A DNA stretch of 64,000 bases from Rhodoferax sp. (GCA_024236015.1 JACKLK010000001.1:124001-188000); one strand, 5' to 3'; positions 16,693 to 26,054 are shown, numbered from the stretch's first letter. Notes: generated from the letters alone by a model not told the origin. Translations and numbers: made by a program.

Positions 16693-17550
16693 ATGAACCT
16701 GTTTCTCGACTCCTTCTGGCGCGCGGCGGCTGACTGCCTGCGACCGCGCGTGATCGTGTTGTCGATTCTTCCGCTGGTCCTGATGGTGGCCTTGTCGCTG
16801 ACGCTGGGTTATTTCTACTGGGACGCCGCGCTCGACGGCGTGCGCGGCCTGCTGGAGGGTTCGTCCCTGGTCACCACCTTGTTCGAATGGTTGCAAAGCA
16901 TCGGCGCCGAAGGGTTCAAGACCGTGTTGGCACCCTTGATCGTCGTGTTTGCGGTCACGCCGGTGATCGTGTTGCTGTCGCTGCTGGTGGTGGCGCTGCT
17001 GATGACGCCGGCACTGGTCACGATGGTGGCCGAACGCCGCTTCTCGCAGCTCGAACGCAAGCGGGGCGGCTCGCTGCTGGCGAGCCTGTTGTGGTCGCTG
17101 GGTTCGACCTTGCTGGCCATCGTCGCGCTGCTGGTGTCGATCCCGCTGTGGTTGATTCCGCCGCTGATCCTGGTGTTGCCGCCACTGATCTGGGGTTGGC
17201 TGACCTACCGGGTCATGGCCTTCGACGCGCTGGCCGAACACGCGAGCAAGCCCGAGCGGCTGGAGATCCTGCGCCGCCATCGTGCCTGGCTGCTGGGGAT
17301 CGGCGTCGTCACCGGTTACCTGGGCGCGGCACCCAGCCTGTTGTGGGCGTCCGGAGCGCTGTTCGTCGTGGCATTCGTCATCCTGGTGCCGATCGCGATC
17401 TGGGTCTACACGCTGGTGTTCGCGTTTTCGTCGTTGTGGTTTTCGCATTACAGCCTGGCGGCGCTGCAGAAACTGCGCGACGAGGGCCGTGGCCCCGGTG
17501 CGCCGCCGGCGGTGCAGCCGGTACCCTTGCCGCCCCACCGGGCCGCCTGA
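16693..17550 (+). CDS. EI24/CysZ-like integral membrane protein
   Basis: 285 aa with about six hydrophobic helices (near residues 25-45, 75-105, 130-165, 205-235). It starts MNLFLDSFWRAAADCLRPR. Loop features such as RFSQLERKRGGS and the layout match the EI24 domain (CysZ-like) family common in Burkholderiales, usually of unknown function. An ATG 4 codons upstream is also possible. It is followed 90 bases later by the CinA-like gene. Confidence 0.78.
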   Translation: MNLFLDSFWRAAADCLRPRVIVLSILPLVLMVALSLTLGYFYWDAALDGVRGLLEGSSLVTTLFEWLQSIGAEGFKTVLAPLIVVFAVTPVIVLLSLLVVALLMTPALVTMVAERRFSQLERKRGGSLLASLLWSLGSTLLAIVALLVSIPLWLIPPLILVLPPLIWGWLTYRVMAFDALAEHASKPERLEILRRHRAWLLGIGVVTGYLGAAPSLLWASGALFVVAFVILVPIAIWVYTLVFAFSSLWFSHYSLAALQKLRDEGRGPGAPPAVQPVPLPPHRAA

Positions 17551-17639
17551 TGCGGTGCCGCAAGCCCGGCCTTTTATGGCCGCACGGCTGCGCACCGGCG
17601 CCGCAGCCAGCCTTTCCGATCACCTGAACCACGAACCCC

Positions 17640-18488
17640 ATGGCTCACGACACTCCCGTACCCGCATTCGGCCTGATCATCATCGGCGACGAGATCATGT
17701 CCGGCAAACGGTCCGACAAGCATCTGCCCGCCGTCATCGAGCGTCTGCATGCGCGCGGCCTGCAACTGGCCTACGCCGACTATGTCGGCGATTCGCGCCA
17801 GCGCATCACCTCGTCGCTGCAGCGAGCGTTCGCCTCGAGCGACGTGGTGTTCTCGTGCGGCGGCATCGGCGCGACGCCGGACGATCACACCCGCCAGTGC
17901 GCGGCGCTGGCCCTGGGTGTTGCCCTGCAGCTGCATCCCGAGGCCCGGTTGTTGATCGAGGAACGCATGCGCGACGTGGCGCTGGAGCAGGGCGTCGCAT
18001 ACGAGCCCGAACGCGCCGACAACCAGCACCGGTTGAACATGGGCGTGTTTCCCGTCGGCAGCAGCATCATTCCGAACCCGTACAACAAGATCCCGGGTTT
18101 CAGCTGCCGTGCCGCCGATGTTCCGGGCAAGGGCGCAGGCACGGTTCATTTCGTGCCGGGTTTCCCGGTCATGGCCTGGCCGATGATCGAATGGGTGCTC
18201 GACACCTGGTACTCATCCTGTTTCCATCGCGACCCGTCGGTCGAGCGTTCCGTCATCGTCTTCGGAGCCATGGAGGCCGCACTGACCCCGTTGATGGAGG
18301 CGGTGGAGGCTCGCTTCGCAGCCGTGCGTGTCTTCAGTCTGCCCAGCGTCGACCATCCGCAGCACGGTCGGCACATCGAGCTCGGTGTCAAGGGTCCTGC
18401 GGCCGAGGTCGATCCGGCGTTCGAGGTTTTGCGCGCCGGTCTGCGGGAATTCGACGTCCGTCTGGGCCCCGAGATGGTGCGAAACTAG
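17640..18488 (+). CDS. CinA-type molybdopterin-binding (MoaB/Mog fold) protein
   Basis: 282 aa. The N-terminal 170 residues are a MoCF/MoaB-like domain: GLIIIGDEIMSGKRSDKH near residue 11 and FSCGGIGATPDDHTRQ near 72, as in competence/damage-inducible protein CinA. The remaining 110 aa do not show the nicotinamide-nucleotide amidase domain of full-length CinA. The exact reaction is unknown. The gene ends just before the glnA control region. Confidence 0.85.
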   Translation: MAHDTPVPAFGLIIIGDEIMSGKRSDKHLPAVIERLHARGLQLAYADYVGDSRQRITSSLQRAFASSDVVFSCGGIGATPDDHTRQCAALALGVALQLHPEARLLIEERMRDVALEQGVAYEPERADNQHRLNMGVFPVGSSIIPNPYNKIPGFSCRAADVPGKGAGTVHFVPGFPVMAWPMIEWVLDTWYSSCFHRDPSVERSVIVFGAMEAALTPLMEAVEARFAAVRVFSLPSVDHPQHGRHIELGVKGPAAEVDPAFEVLRAGLREFDVRLGPEMVRN

Positions 18489-18490
18489 GT

Positions 18491-18536
18491 TGCACCAATG
18501 GGGTGCATATTGGTGCGATTGCACCAAGATGGTTCT
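18491..18536 (+). promoter_or_regulatory. NtrC enhancer sites upstream of glnA
   Basis: 18491-18507 reads TGCACC-AATGG-GGTGCA, an exact match to the NtrC consensus TGCACC-N5-GGTGCA. A second weaker site, TGCACC-AAGAT-GGTTCT, lies at 18520-18536, 29 bases on (about three helical turns). An intervening palindrome, ttggtgc-gatt-gcaccaa (18510-18527), joins them. They sit about 130-175 bases before the expected transcription start, a normal enhancer distance for sigma-54 promoters. Confidence 0.88.
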
Positions 18537-18641
18537 TGCTGAGGGCTCGTTTCGGTGATTTCATGGCGTTCAGGTCGCCGATCCCGCGCCAACACAGGGC
18601 AAAATGGCGGGCTGGCGAAGAGAGTGCATGCGCCGACGTTC

Positions 18642-18656
18642 TGGCACAGAAACTGC
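18642..18656 (+). promoter_or_regulatory. Sigma-54 promoter of glnA
   Basis: TGGCAC-AGAAA-CTGC matches the sigma-54 consensus TGGCAC-N5-TTGC at all positions but one, with correct GG-to-GC spacing. It is 50 bases upstream of the glnA start. Together with the NtrC sites it indicates nitrogen-limitation control of glnA by the ntrB/ntrC genes encoded downstream. Confidence 0.9.
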
Positions 18657-18705
18657 GTTTATCCGCCGGTTCGACTTTTCAGTAACAGCCCAACAGGAGT
18701 ATTTG

Positions 18706-20121
18706 ATGGCCAAGACCGTCGCAGACGTGATCAAGATGGTGAAGGAAAACGAAGTCAAGTTCGTCGACTTCCGCTTCACCGACACCCGAGGCAAGGAACA
18801 GCACGTGACCGTGCCGGTGTCGCACTTCGATGAAGACAAGTTCAGCTCGGGCCACGCGTTCGATGGTTCGTCGATCGGTGGCTGGAAAGGCATCGAGGCG
18901 TCCGACATGTTGTTGATGCCCGATCCGAACACCGCCAACATTGATCCGTTCTTCGAAGAGCCCACGCTGTTCATGAGCTGCGACGTGGTCGAGCCCGGCG
19001 ACGGCAAGGCGTATGACCGCGACCCGCGTTCGATCGCCAAGCGCGCCGAAGCCTACCTGAAGGCATCCGGCATGGGCGACACCGCCTACTTCGGCCCGGA
19101 ACCCGAATTCTTCATCTTCGACGATGTCCGCTGGAACGTCGACATGTCCGGCTGCTTCGTCAAGATCGACGAATACGAAGCACCGTGGAACACCGGCAAG
19201 AAGATCGATGGCGGCAACCGCGGCCATCGTCCCACCGTCAAGGGCGGTTATTTCCCGGTTCCCCCGGTCGACAGCACCCAGGACCTGCGCGCCGAATGCG
19301 CGTTGATCCTCGAGTCGCTCGGCATTCCGGTCGAGGTGTTCCACCACGAGGTGGCCGGTGCGGGCCAGAACGAGATCGGCACCAAGTTCAGCACCCTGGT
19401 GCAACGCGCCGACTGGACGCAGCTGCTCAAGTACGTCGTGCACAACGTCGCCAATTCCTACGGCAAGACCGCCACCTTCATGCCCAAGCCCGTCGTCGGC
19501 GACAACGGCTCCGGCATGCACGTGCACCAGTCGATCTGGAAAGACGGCAAGAACCTGTTCGCTGGTGACGGCTACGCCGGCCTGTCCGACTTCGCGCTGT
19601 ATTACATCGGCGGCATCATCAAGCATGCCCGTGCGCTCAACGCGATTACCAACCCGGGCACGAACAGCTACAAGCGCCTGGTCCCGCACTTCGAGGCTCC
19701 GGTCAAGCTGGCCTATTCGGCCAAGAACCGCTCGGCGGCGATCCGCATCCCGTACGTGGCCAATCCCAAGGGACGTCGCGTCGAAGCCCGCTTCCCGGAT
19801 CCCCTGGCCAATCCCTACCTGTGCTTCTCGGCACTGATGATGGCGGGCCTGGACGGCGTGGAGAACAAGATCCATCCGGGCGAGGCTGCCACCAAGGACC
19901 TGTACCATCTGCCGCCGGAGGAAGATGCGCTGATCCCGACTGTCTGCCACAGCCTGGAACAGGCCCTGGAATACCTGGACCGCGAGCGTGCGTTCCTGAC
20001 CAAGGGCGGCGTCTTCACCGACACCATGATCGACGGCTACATTGAACTCAAGATGCAGGAAGTCACGCGCATGCGCATGACGACCCATCCGGCCGAGTTC
20101 GACATGTATTATTCGCTGTAA
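18706..20121 (+). CDS. glnA: Glutamine synthetase, type I
   Basis: 471 aa, the standard GSI-beta length. ATP-dependent ammonia assimilation into glutamine. The beta-grasp domain has HAFDGSSIGGW near residue 48. The catalytic domain includes GPEPEFFIFD, NGSGMHVHQS and NPKGRRVEARFPDP. The adenylylation-site tyrosine is in DLYHLPPEE near 400, so GlnE control is likely. The start MAKTVADVIKMVKENEVKFV matches homologues. An NtrC and sigma-54-type region lies directly upstream, and ntrB/ntrC lie downstream. Confidence 0.97.
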   Translation: MAKTVADVIKMVKENEVKFVDFRFTDTRGKEQHVTVPVSHFDEDKFSSGHAFDGSSIGGWKGIEASDMLLMPDPNTANIDPFFEEPTLFMSCDVVEPGDGKAYDRDPRSIAKRAEAYLKASGMGDTAYFGPEPEFFIFDDVRWNVDMSGCFVKIDEYEAPWNTGKKIDGGNRGHRPTVKGGYFPVPPVDSTQDLRAECALILESLGIPVEVFHHEVAGAGQNEIGTKFSTLVQRADWTQLLKYVVHNVANSYGKTATFMPKPVVGDNGSGMHVHQSIWKDGKNLFAGDGYAGLSDFALYYIGGIIKHARALNAITNPGTNSYKRLVPHFEAPVKLAYSAKNRSAAIRIPYVANPKGRRVEARFPDPLANPYLCFSALMMAGLDGVENKIHPGEAATKDLYHLPPEEDALIPTVCHSLEQALEYLDRERAFLTKGGVFTDTMIDGYIELKMQEVTRMRMTTHPAEFDMYYSL

Positions 20122-20132
20122 CCTGACCCTCG

Positions 20133-20200
20133 CCGGCACGGCTTCGACCGTGCCGGTGGTCGCAGGACGCAAGGGCGGTATCGACCGCCCTTTTGCTTTT
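20133..20200 (+). terminator. Tandem hairpins and terminator after glnA
   Basis: A perfect 9-bp hairpin (ccggcacgg / ccgtgccgg, 20133-20156) is followed by a second, aagggcggt / accgccctt (20171-20192), running into TTTTGCTTTT. The second is a plausible Rho-independent terminator. It would let glnA be expressed far above ntrBC. Confidence 0.8.
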
Positions 20201-20285
20201 GTGGGAACCCTGACGGTTTGGTCAATCCCGTCAATTGGCGCATACTGGCAGACCGTCGATGCATCTGTAGACGCGTGGAGATAGC

Positions 20286-20792
20286 ATGAAGAGCCTTTCG
20301 TTGATACCCCTGATCGCATCCGTGCTGGCGCTGTCGGGTCTTGCCCGGGCGGACATCTACCGTTGCGGCAACGAATACACCAACCGGATTACCGATGCCC
20401 AGAAGGGCCAGTGCAAGCTGGTGGAGGGCGCAAACGTCACGGTGGTCGAAGGTTTCAAGCCGCCGGTGACCAAGCCTGTCGCGGTACCGCAGTCGCCGGT
20501 GCGGCTGGCTTCCGCCACCCCTCCCGCGGCACGGGTCGACAACGCGGAGCAGAAGGCCCGCGATTCCGACGCCCGGCTGATCCTGGAGGCCGAACTGAAG
20601 AAGGCCGAGACACGGTTTGCGGAATTGTCGCGCGAATACAACAACGGTGAGCCGGAAAAACGCGGCAACGAATCGCGCAATTACCAGAAATATCTCGACC
20701 GTGTGGCGGAACTCAAGGCTGATCTGTCGCGGACCGAAAGCGACATTGCCGGCATCCGCCGCGAACTTGGCCGCATCTCCGGCTCGAAATAG
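20286..20792 (+). CDS. Exported hypothetical protein between glnA and ntrB
   Basis: 168 aa. Signal peptide MKSLSLIPLIASVLALSGLARA, then DIYRCGNEYTNRITDAQKGQCK, a small two-cysteine segment like DUF4124-type exported proteins. A Pro-rich linker follows, then a charged coiled coil (about residues 95-160). The stop overlaps the GTG start of ntrB by one base (TAGTG), so it is probably co-translated with the sensor kinase. Function unknown. Confidence 0.85.
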   Translation: MKSLSLIPLIASVLALSGLARADIYRCGNEYTNRITDAQKGQCKLVEGANVTVVEGFKPPVTKPVAVPQSPVRLASATPPAARVDNAEQKARDSDARLILEAELKKAETRFAELSREYNNGEPEKRGNESRNYQKYLDRVAELKADLSRTESDIAGIRRELGRISGSK

Positions 20793-21886
20793 TGCGCACC
20801 GGATCCGGCCCCGATTCACACCCGCCTGAAACCGTCCCCGTCCGATTTCGCCCGTTCGACCGCCTGGCCACCCTGGTTGCGGTGGTGCGGGAGGACGGTA
20901 TCGTCGTGTTCGCGAACTCGGCCCTGGAAGACGCGTTGGGTGTGTCGCGTCGAACCATCGAGGCGTCGCAGTTTGCCGACAACTTCGTCGAGCGCCAGAC
21001 GCTGCTCAATGCGCTGCACGGCGCCGGCGTCAACGAGTTCGCCGCGCTGCGCTACGACGCCTGGCTCAACCGCCCCAGCCATGACCCCTTGCCGGTGCAT
21101 GTCATCGTCACCCAGACCGAATCGCGTGGCGAGATCATCGTCGAGCTGTTGCCGCTGGAGCAGCAGGCGCGTCAGGACCGCGAGGAACGGCTGACCGACC
21201 AGGCAGAGGCCAACAAGGAACTGATCCGCAACCTGGCGCACGAGATCAAGAACCCGCTCGGCGGCATCCGCGGGGCGGCGCAGCTGCTCGAGATGGAGAT
21301 CGAGGGCCGCGGCCTGACCGAATACACGCAGGTCATCATTCGCGAGGCCGACCGGCTGCAGTCGCTGGTCGACCGGTTACTGGCGCCCCATCGTTTCCCG
21401 CACCGGGTCATGGACGTCAACATCCACGAGGTCTGCGAACGGGTGCGCTCGCTCGTGGTGGCCGAGTTCCCGCGCGGACTGAAATTCGTGCGCGACTACG
21501 ACACGTCGATTCCCGAACTGCGCGCCGACCGCGAACAACTGATCCAGACCGTGCTCAACATCGCGCGCAACGCCTGCCAGGCATTGGCCGAGCGGATTGC
21601 GGCGGGTGATGCCTGTCTCACATTGCGGACCCGGGTCGTGCGGCAGGTCACTTTCGGCAAGCAACGCTACAGGTTGGCACTGGAATTGCATGTGATCGAC
21701 AACGGGCCTGGTGTTCCAGACTCGATCAAGGATCGCATCTTCTACCCGCTGGTGTCGGGGCGCGACGGTGGATCCGGACTGGGGTTGACGCTGGCACAGT
21801 CGTTTGTCCAGCAGCACCACGGAATGATCGAGGTGGACAGCGTGCCGGGACGCACCGACTTCAAGATACTCATTCCATTGCCCTGA
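20792..21886 (+). CDS. glnL: Nitrogen regulation sensor histidine kinase NtrB
   Basis: 364 aa, GTG start overlapping the previous stop. An N-terminal PAS domain (about residues 25-125) is followed by HisKA, with the phosphorylated His in RNLAHEIKNPLGGIRGAAQ near 150. The HATPase has N-box HNIARN-like NIARNACQA, G1 DNGPGVPDSIKD, and G2 GGSGLGLTLAQ. It is soluble with no membrane helices, as in NtrB. It phosphorylates NtrC under PII control. Confidence 0.95.
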   Translation: MRTGSGPDSHPPETVPVRFRPFDRLATLVAVVREDGIVVFANSALEDALGVSRRTIEASQFADNFVERQTLLNALHGAGVNEFAALRYDAWLNRPSHDPLPVHVIVTQTESRGEIIVELLPLEQQARQDREERLTDQAEANKELIRNLAHEIKNPLGGIRGAAQLLEMEIEGRGLTEYTQVIIREADRLQSLVDRLLAPHRFPHRVMDVNIHEVCERVRSLVVAEFPRGLKFVRDYDTSIPELRADREQLIQTVLNIARNACQALAERIAAGDACLTLRTRVVRQVTFGKQRYRLALELHVIDNGPGVPDSIKDRIFYPLVSGRDGGSGLGLTLAQSFVQQHHGMIEVDSVPGRTDFKILIPLP

Positions 21887-21939
21887 ACCTTGTCCAACCA
21901 CAACCGAACCCCCATGCGCCCGCCGCGCGGCCCTGCATC

Positions 21940-23508
21940 ATGAAGCCGATATGGATTGTTGACGACGACCAGTCGATCCGCTTCGTGCTGGAGAAGGCCT
22001 TGCTCAGGGAGAACCTGGCCACCCGCAGCTTCACCAACATCCGTGACGTGTTGTCGGCGCTCGAAGGGGCCGGCGAGCACGACGGTCCGCAGATCCTGGT
22101 CAGCGACATCCGCATGCCCGGCGGTTCCGGCCTGGAACTGCTCGAGAAGGTCAAGCGGGACCATCCCGGCCTGCCGGTCATCATCATGACCGCGTTCTCC
22201 GATCTGGAGAGCGCGGTGTCCGCGTTCCAGGGCGGTGCGTTCGAGTACTTGCCCAAGCCGTTCGACCTGCCCAAGGCGGTCGAGCTGATCCGTCGCGCGA
22301 TGCAGGAGAGCCAACGCGAGGAGGTCTCGGAGCATCGCGCCGTCGCGCCGCCCGAGATGCTGGGGCAGGCACCGGCCATGCAGGACGTGTTCCGGGCCAT
22401 CGGTCGCCTGAGCCAGAGCAACGTGACGGTGATGATCACCGGCGAGTCGGGCACCGGCAAGGAACTGGTCGCGCGTGCCCTGCACAAGCATTCTCCGCGC
22501 GGCGGTGGCGGCAGCGCGCCGTTCGTCGCGATCAACACCGCGGCGATCCCCAAGGACCTGCTCGAGAGCGAGCTGTTCGGCCATGAACGTGGCGCCTTCA
22601 CCGGCGCCCAGACCATGCGGCGCGGGCGCTTCGAGCAGGCCGACGGCGGAACCCTGTTCCTGGACGAGATCGGCGACATGCCGTTCGATCTGCAGACCCG
22701 CTTGTTGCGCGTCCTGTCCGACGGCAACTTCTATCGGGTCGGTGGCCACGACGCCATCAAGACCAACGTGCGCGTGATCGCCGCGACCCACCAGAACCTG
22801 GAGCAACGCGTCAAGGACGGCGCGTTTCGCGAAGACCTGTTCCACCGTCTCAACGTGATCCGCCTGCGGCTGCCGCCCCTGCGCGAACGCCGCGAGGACA
22901 TACCGGCATTGACGCGCCACTTCCTGCAGCAAAGTGCACGCCAGCTCGAGGTCGAACCCAAACGCATCTCCGACGCCGCGCTGCAGCAGCTCTCGCGCTT
23001 CGGTTTTCCGGGCAACGTGCGCCAGCTCGAGAACATCTGCCACTGGTTGACCGTCATGGCACCGGCGCAGGTGATCGACGCCAAGGACCTGCCGCCCGAG
23101 GTGCTGATGGGCGCCGCCACTGTGCCGGCGGGTGAACAACCGGCATCCGGGTTGCAAGGCTTCGCAGCCGCCGTGTCGTCGCAGGAACTGCCCGACTCGG
23201 TCGCCAGCGCGGTCAACCGGTCGTCGCCGGCACCCGCACCGGTCGTGGGCGAACCGGAGCACACGGCGTCCGTCCACCCGCCGACGGCCATGGGTGCGGA
23301 CTGGGAATCCGGTGTCGAGATCGAGGCCAGCCAGATGCTGGCGGCCGGCCAGCCCGACGTCTGGGAAGCCCTGACCCGCCGGTTCGAGTCACGCCTGATC
23401 CTCACCGCGCTGGCCAATACCCGCGGCCGGCGCATCGAGGCGGCGCAGAAGCTGGGCATCGGCCGCAACACCATCACGCGCAAGATCCAGGACCTGGGCC
23501 TGGAGTAG
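21940..23508 (+). CDS. glnG: Nitrogen regulation response regulator NtrC
   Basis: 522 aa. The receiver domain (residues 1-120) has the phospho-acceptor Asp in LVSDIRMPGGSG. The AAA+ sigma-54 activator domain (about 140-370) has Walker A GESGTGKE, the sigma-54 contact loop GAFTGA and Walker B GGTLFLDEIGDMP. The Fis-type HTH is at the end (RRIEAAQKLGIGRNTITRKI). The linker of about 75 aa before the HTH is longer than in E. coli (469 aa total). It activates sigma-54 promoters such as that of glnA here. Confidence 0.96.
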   Translation: MKPIWIVDDDQSIRFVLEKALLRENLATRSFTNIRDVLSALEGAGEHDGPQILVSDIRMPGGSGLELLEKVKRDHPGLPVIIMTAFSDLESAVSAFQGGAFEYLPKPFDLPKAVELIRRAMQESQREEVSEHRAVAPPEMLGQAPAMQDVFRAIGRLSQSNVTVMITGESGTGKELVARALHKHSPRGGGGSAPFVAINTAAIPKDLLESELFGHERGAFTGAQTMRRGRFEQADGGTLFLDEIGDMPFDLQTRLLRVLSDGNFYRVGGHDAIKTNVRVIAATHQNLEQRVKDGAFREDLFHRLNVIRLRLPPLRERREDIPALTRHFLQQSARQLEVEPKRISDAALQQLSRFGFPGNVRQLENICHWLTVMAPAQVIDAKDLPPEVLMGAATVPAGEQPASGLQGFAAAVSSQELPDSVASAVNRSSPAPAPVVGEPEHTASVHPPTAMGADWESGVEIEASQMLAAGQPDVWEALTRRFESRLILTALANTRGRRIEAAQKLGIGRNTITRKIQDLGLE

Positions 23509-23554
23509 GCGCGCGGCACCGTCACGGCCGGCGCGGCGTGCCGGCGCCGTGCCG

Positions 23555-24334
23555 TCAGTCCGCCAGTTCCACGACCACCGGTGCGTGGTCGCTGGGCCGC
23601 TCGTTCTTGCGCGGGGCCTTGTCAATGGTGCATGCCGTCACGCGGGCTTTGAGCGCCTCGCTGACCAGCACATAGTCGATGCGCAGCCCGCGGTTGCGCC
23701 GGAACGCGAACTCGCGGTAGTCCCACCAGCTGTAGGTCTTCTCCGGCTGCTCGAACATGCGGTAGCTGTCGTGCAGCCCCAGCTGCAGCAGCGCGCGGAA
23801 ATGTTCGCGCTCCTGCACCGTGTGGTGGATGGTGTCGCGCAGCCCCTCCGGATCCCAGCTGTCGCGGTCCTCGGCGGCCACGTTGAAGTCACCCAGCACG
23901 ACCAGCTCGGGATGGACCGCCAGCTCGCCGCGCAGCCAGTCCTGCAGGGCCTGCAGCCAGCGCATCTTGTACGCGAACTTCTCGCTGCCGGGTTCCTGGC
24001 CGTTGACGAAATAGCCGTTGACCAGCCGCAGCGGACCCCGTGGCGTATCGAGCGTGGCGGCGATCACGCGCGACTGCTCGTCGGCGAAACCCGGGATATT
24101 GGTCACGACCTCGCGCAGCGGCGTGCGGCTGAGGATGGCGACACCGTTGTAGGTCTTCTGCCCGAACACCGCGCAGTGGTAGCCGGCCTGTTGCAGTGCG
24201 TCGCGCGGGAACTTGTCGTCGCTGAGCTTGAGTTCCTGCAGGCACAAGGCATCGACCGGGTTGGCGGCGAGCCAGTCCAGTACCTGGGGCAGGCGCACGG
24301 TCAGGGAGTTGATGTTCCAGGTGGCAAGTTTCAT
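23555..24334 (-). CDS. xth: Exodeoxyribonuclease III
   Basis: 259 aa, typical ExoIII length. AP-endonuclease and 3'-5' exonuclease of base-excision repair. MKLATWNINSLTVRLPQVLDW opens the EEP fold; the metal-binding Glu is in CLQELKLSDDKFP near residue 35. GDFNVAAEDRDSWDP near 150 has the catalytic Asp/Asn pair. The C-terminal SDHAPVVVEL contains the catalytic Asp-His. It is convergent with ntrC. Confidence 0.93.
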   Translation of the reverse strand: MKLATWNINSLTVRLPQVLDWLAANPVDALCLQELKLSDDKFPRDALQQAGYHCAVFGQKTYNGVAILSRTPLREVVTNIPGFADEQSRVIAATLDTPRGPLRLVNGYFVNGQEPGSEKFAYKMRWLQALQDWLRGELAVHPELVVLGDFNVAAEDRDSWDPEGLRDTIHHTVQEREHFRALLQLGLHDSYRMFEQPEKTYSWWDYREFAFRRNRGLRIDYVLVSEALKARVTACTIDKAPRKNERPSDHAPVVVELAD

Positions 24335-24426
24335 GGTGTGGTCAAGGTGGCGCAACGACGTTCGCCCGAGCGGGCCCGACGTCTGCATTATCGACAGCCC
24401 GGCGGGCGCCGCCACGTCGTGCCGTG

Positions 24427-25098
24427 CTACCAGGGTATGGACTGCCCGTCGTAGGTGCAGAACACACCGGTCTCATGGTTGCCCATGCGCGCGATCGTGT
24501 TGCGCATCGCCTGCACGCTGTGTTCGGCGCTCAGTGGTGCGTCCGCGCCGCCGCCGCCCGCGGTGTTGACCCGGCCGGGGTGCAGCATGGCTACCGTGAT
24601 GCCGCGCGGGAACAGGTCGATTGCCAGGCTGCGGCCGATGGCGTTGAGTCCGGCCTTGCTGGCCCGGTAGCCGTAGTGACCACCCGACAGGTTGTTGCCG
24701 ATCGATCCCATGCGGCTGCTGACCATGACGATGCGCCGCAGCGTGCTGGCCGCGACGTTGTCGACCAAGGCATCCACCAGCTTGAGCGGGCCCACCGTGT
24801 TGGTCTGCACGATGCGCTTCAGGTAGTCGAAGTCCAGCGAGCCGATCCGGCCGGTTTCCAGGCCGATGCCGGCGTTCGAGAGCAGCAGGTCGATCGGTGT
24901 GCCCTCGAGTTGCGACTTGAGCGCCGCGAACTGTGCGAAGTCGGTCACGTCGAGTGCGAAGTGCCGCATCGTCGGGTCGGCCAGGCGCGTCGACAGGTCG
25001 CGGTAGGTGGCCAGCACGGACCATCCGGCCGCCGCATACTGGCGTGCGAACTCACGCCCCAGGCCGGTGTCGCAGCCAGTGATCAGCACCGTCGGCAT
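24427..25098 (-). CDS. Short-chain dehydrogenase/reductase
   Basis: 223 aa. Classical SDR: cofactor loop TGCDTGLGREF near residue 7, SNAG near 77, catalytic Ser in MVSSRMGS and YxxxK in GYRASKAG. The class resembles C-factor type SDRs. It is last in an apparent operon with the lactonase (16-base gap), dehydrogenase and ABC transporter genes, so it may oxidise an intermediate of the imported substrate. Confidence 0.88.
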   Translation of the reverse strand: MPTVLITGCDTGLGREFARQYAAAGWSVLATYRDLSTRLADPTMRHFALDVTDFAQFAALKSQLEGTPIDLLLSNAGIGLETGRIGSLDFDYLKRIVQTNTVGPLKLVDALVDNVAASTLRRIVMVSSRMGSIGNNLSGGHYGYRASKAGLNAIGRSLAIDLFPRGITVAMLHPGRVNTAGGGGADAPLSAEHSVQAMRNTIARMGNHETGVFCTYDGQSIPW

Positions 25099-25114
25099 GC
25101 GGACCTCGTGCGGT

Positions 25115-26005
25115 TCATGGCGCGCCGAAGAACGGTTCGGCCACGCCGGTGGCGCCGATGCCGTCGATACGCAGCAGGGCACCGGCCTGCGGCCAGGCCG
25201 CGCGTTCGTCTTCGGGCAACAACTGGCGTGCCGTGGTCACGTAAAGCTGGTCCAGCCGCGGGCCGCCGAAGGTGACCATGGTCGGATGGCGCACCGGCAG
25301 CGCGATGCGTTCGATGATCCTGCCCGCAGGCGAGATACAGGCCACCGCCGCACCGTGCACCAGCGCGCACCAGTAGTTGCCGTCGGTGTCGCAGGTCGCG
25401 CCGTCGACGCGGCCTTCGATGCCGGCGGTGGAGAAGAAGCGCCGCTTGCCGGCAATCCGGCCGCGGTCGAGGTCGAAGTCGTAGACCCAGACGGTTTCGT
25501 CCCGGCTGTCGGCCAGGTACATGCGGCTGTCGTCGGGTGAAAACGCGATGCCGTTGCCGATGACGAAGTCGCCGTCCATGCGTGTCACCGACAGGTCGGG
25601 ATCGAGCCGGAACAACTCGGCCTGGCGGCCGATGAAGTCGGAATGCACCGAGGCGCACCAGTAGCGGCCGCGCCGGTCGCACTTGCCGTCGTTGAGCAAC
25701 AGCCGCCGGTCGCGCGCCAGCGGGTCGGCGATCACCGTGCAGTCGGCGCCGCCGTCTTCGCGCATGCGGATGCGCTGGAAGCCGGCCCGGGTGCCGCCGA
25801 TCAGGCTGCCGTCCTCGCAGAACACGAAGGAGCCGACGTCGTCCGCCAGCTGGAAGCTGCGCACCGATCCGTCGGCAGGGTCCAGCCGCCGGATCGCGGG
25901 CGCAAAGGCATCGACCCAGTACAGGCGCTGCTCCCGGACGTTCCATTGGGGGCCTTCGCCGAGCCGGTCCGGCTCGAGGTGAACCATGCTGATCGACGAC
26001 GTCAT
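25115..26005 (-). CDS. SMP-30/gluconolactonase family lactonase
   Basis: 296 aa. Six-bladed beta-propeller sugar-lactone hydrolase. The metal-binding Glu lies in LGEGPQWNVREQRLYWVD near residue 15; the later metal ligands are in VIGNGIAFSPDDSRMYLADS (Asn and Asp). GATCDTDGNYWCA and CDRRGRYWCA repeats are typical. It likely hydrolyses a sugar-derived lactone produced by one of the neighbouring dehydrogenases. Confidence 0.9.
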   Translation of the reverse strand: MTSSISMVHLEPDRLGEGPQWNVREQRLYWVDAFAPAIRRLDPADGSVRSFQLADDVGSFVFCEDGSLIGGTRAGFQRIRMREDGGADCTVIADPLARDRRLLLNDGKCDRRGRYWCASVHSDFIGRQAELFRLDPDLSVTRMDGDFVIGNGIAFSPDDSRMYLADSRDETVWVYDFDLDRGRIAGKRRFFSTAGIEGRVDGATCDTDGNYWCALVHGAAVACISPAGRIIERIALPVRHPTMVTFGGPRLDQLYVTTARQLLPEDERAAWPQAGALLRIDGIGATGVAEPFFGAP

Positions 26006-26054
26006 CGGCAGGCCCTTGCGCAGGCGGGCGGCGTGGCACGGGTTCCGCGATGCA

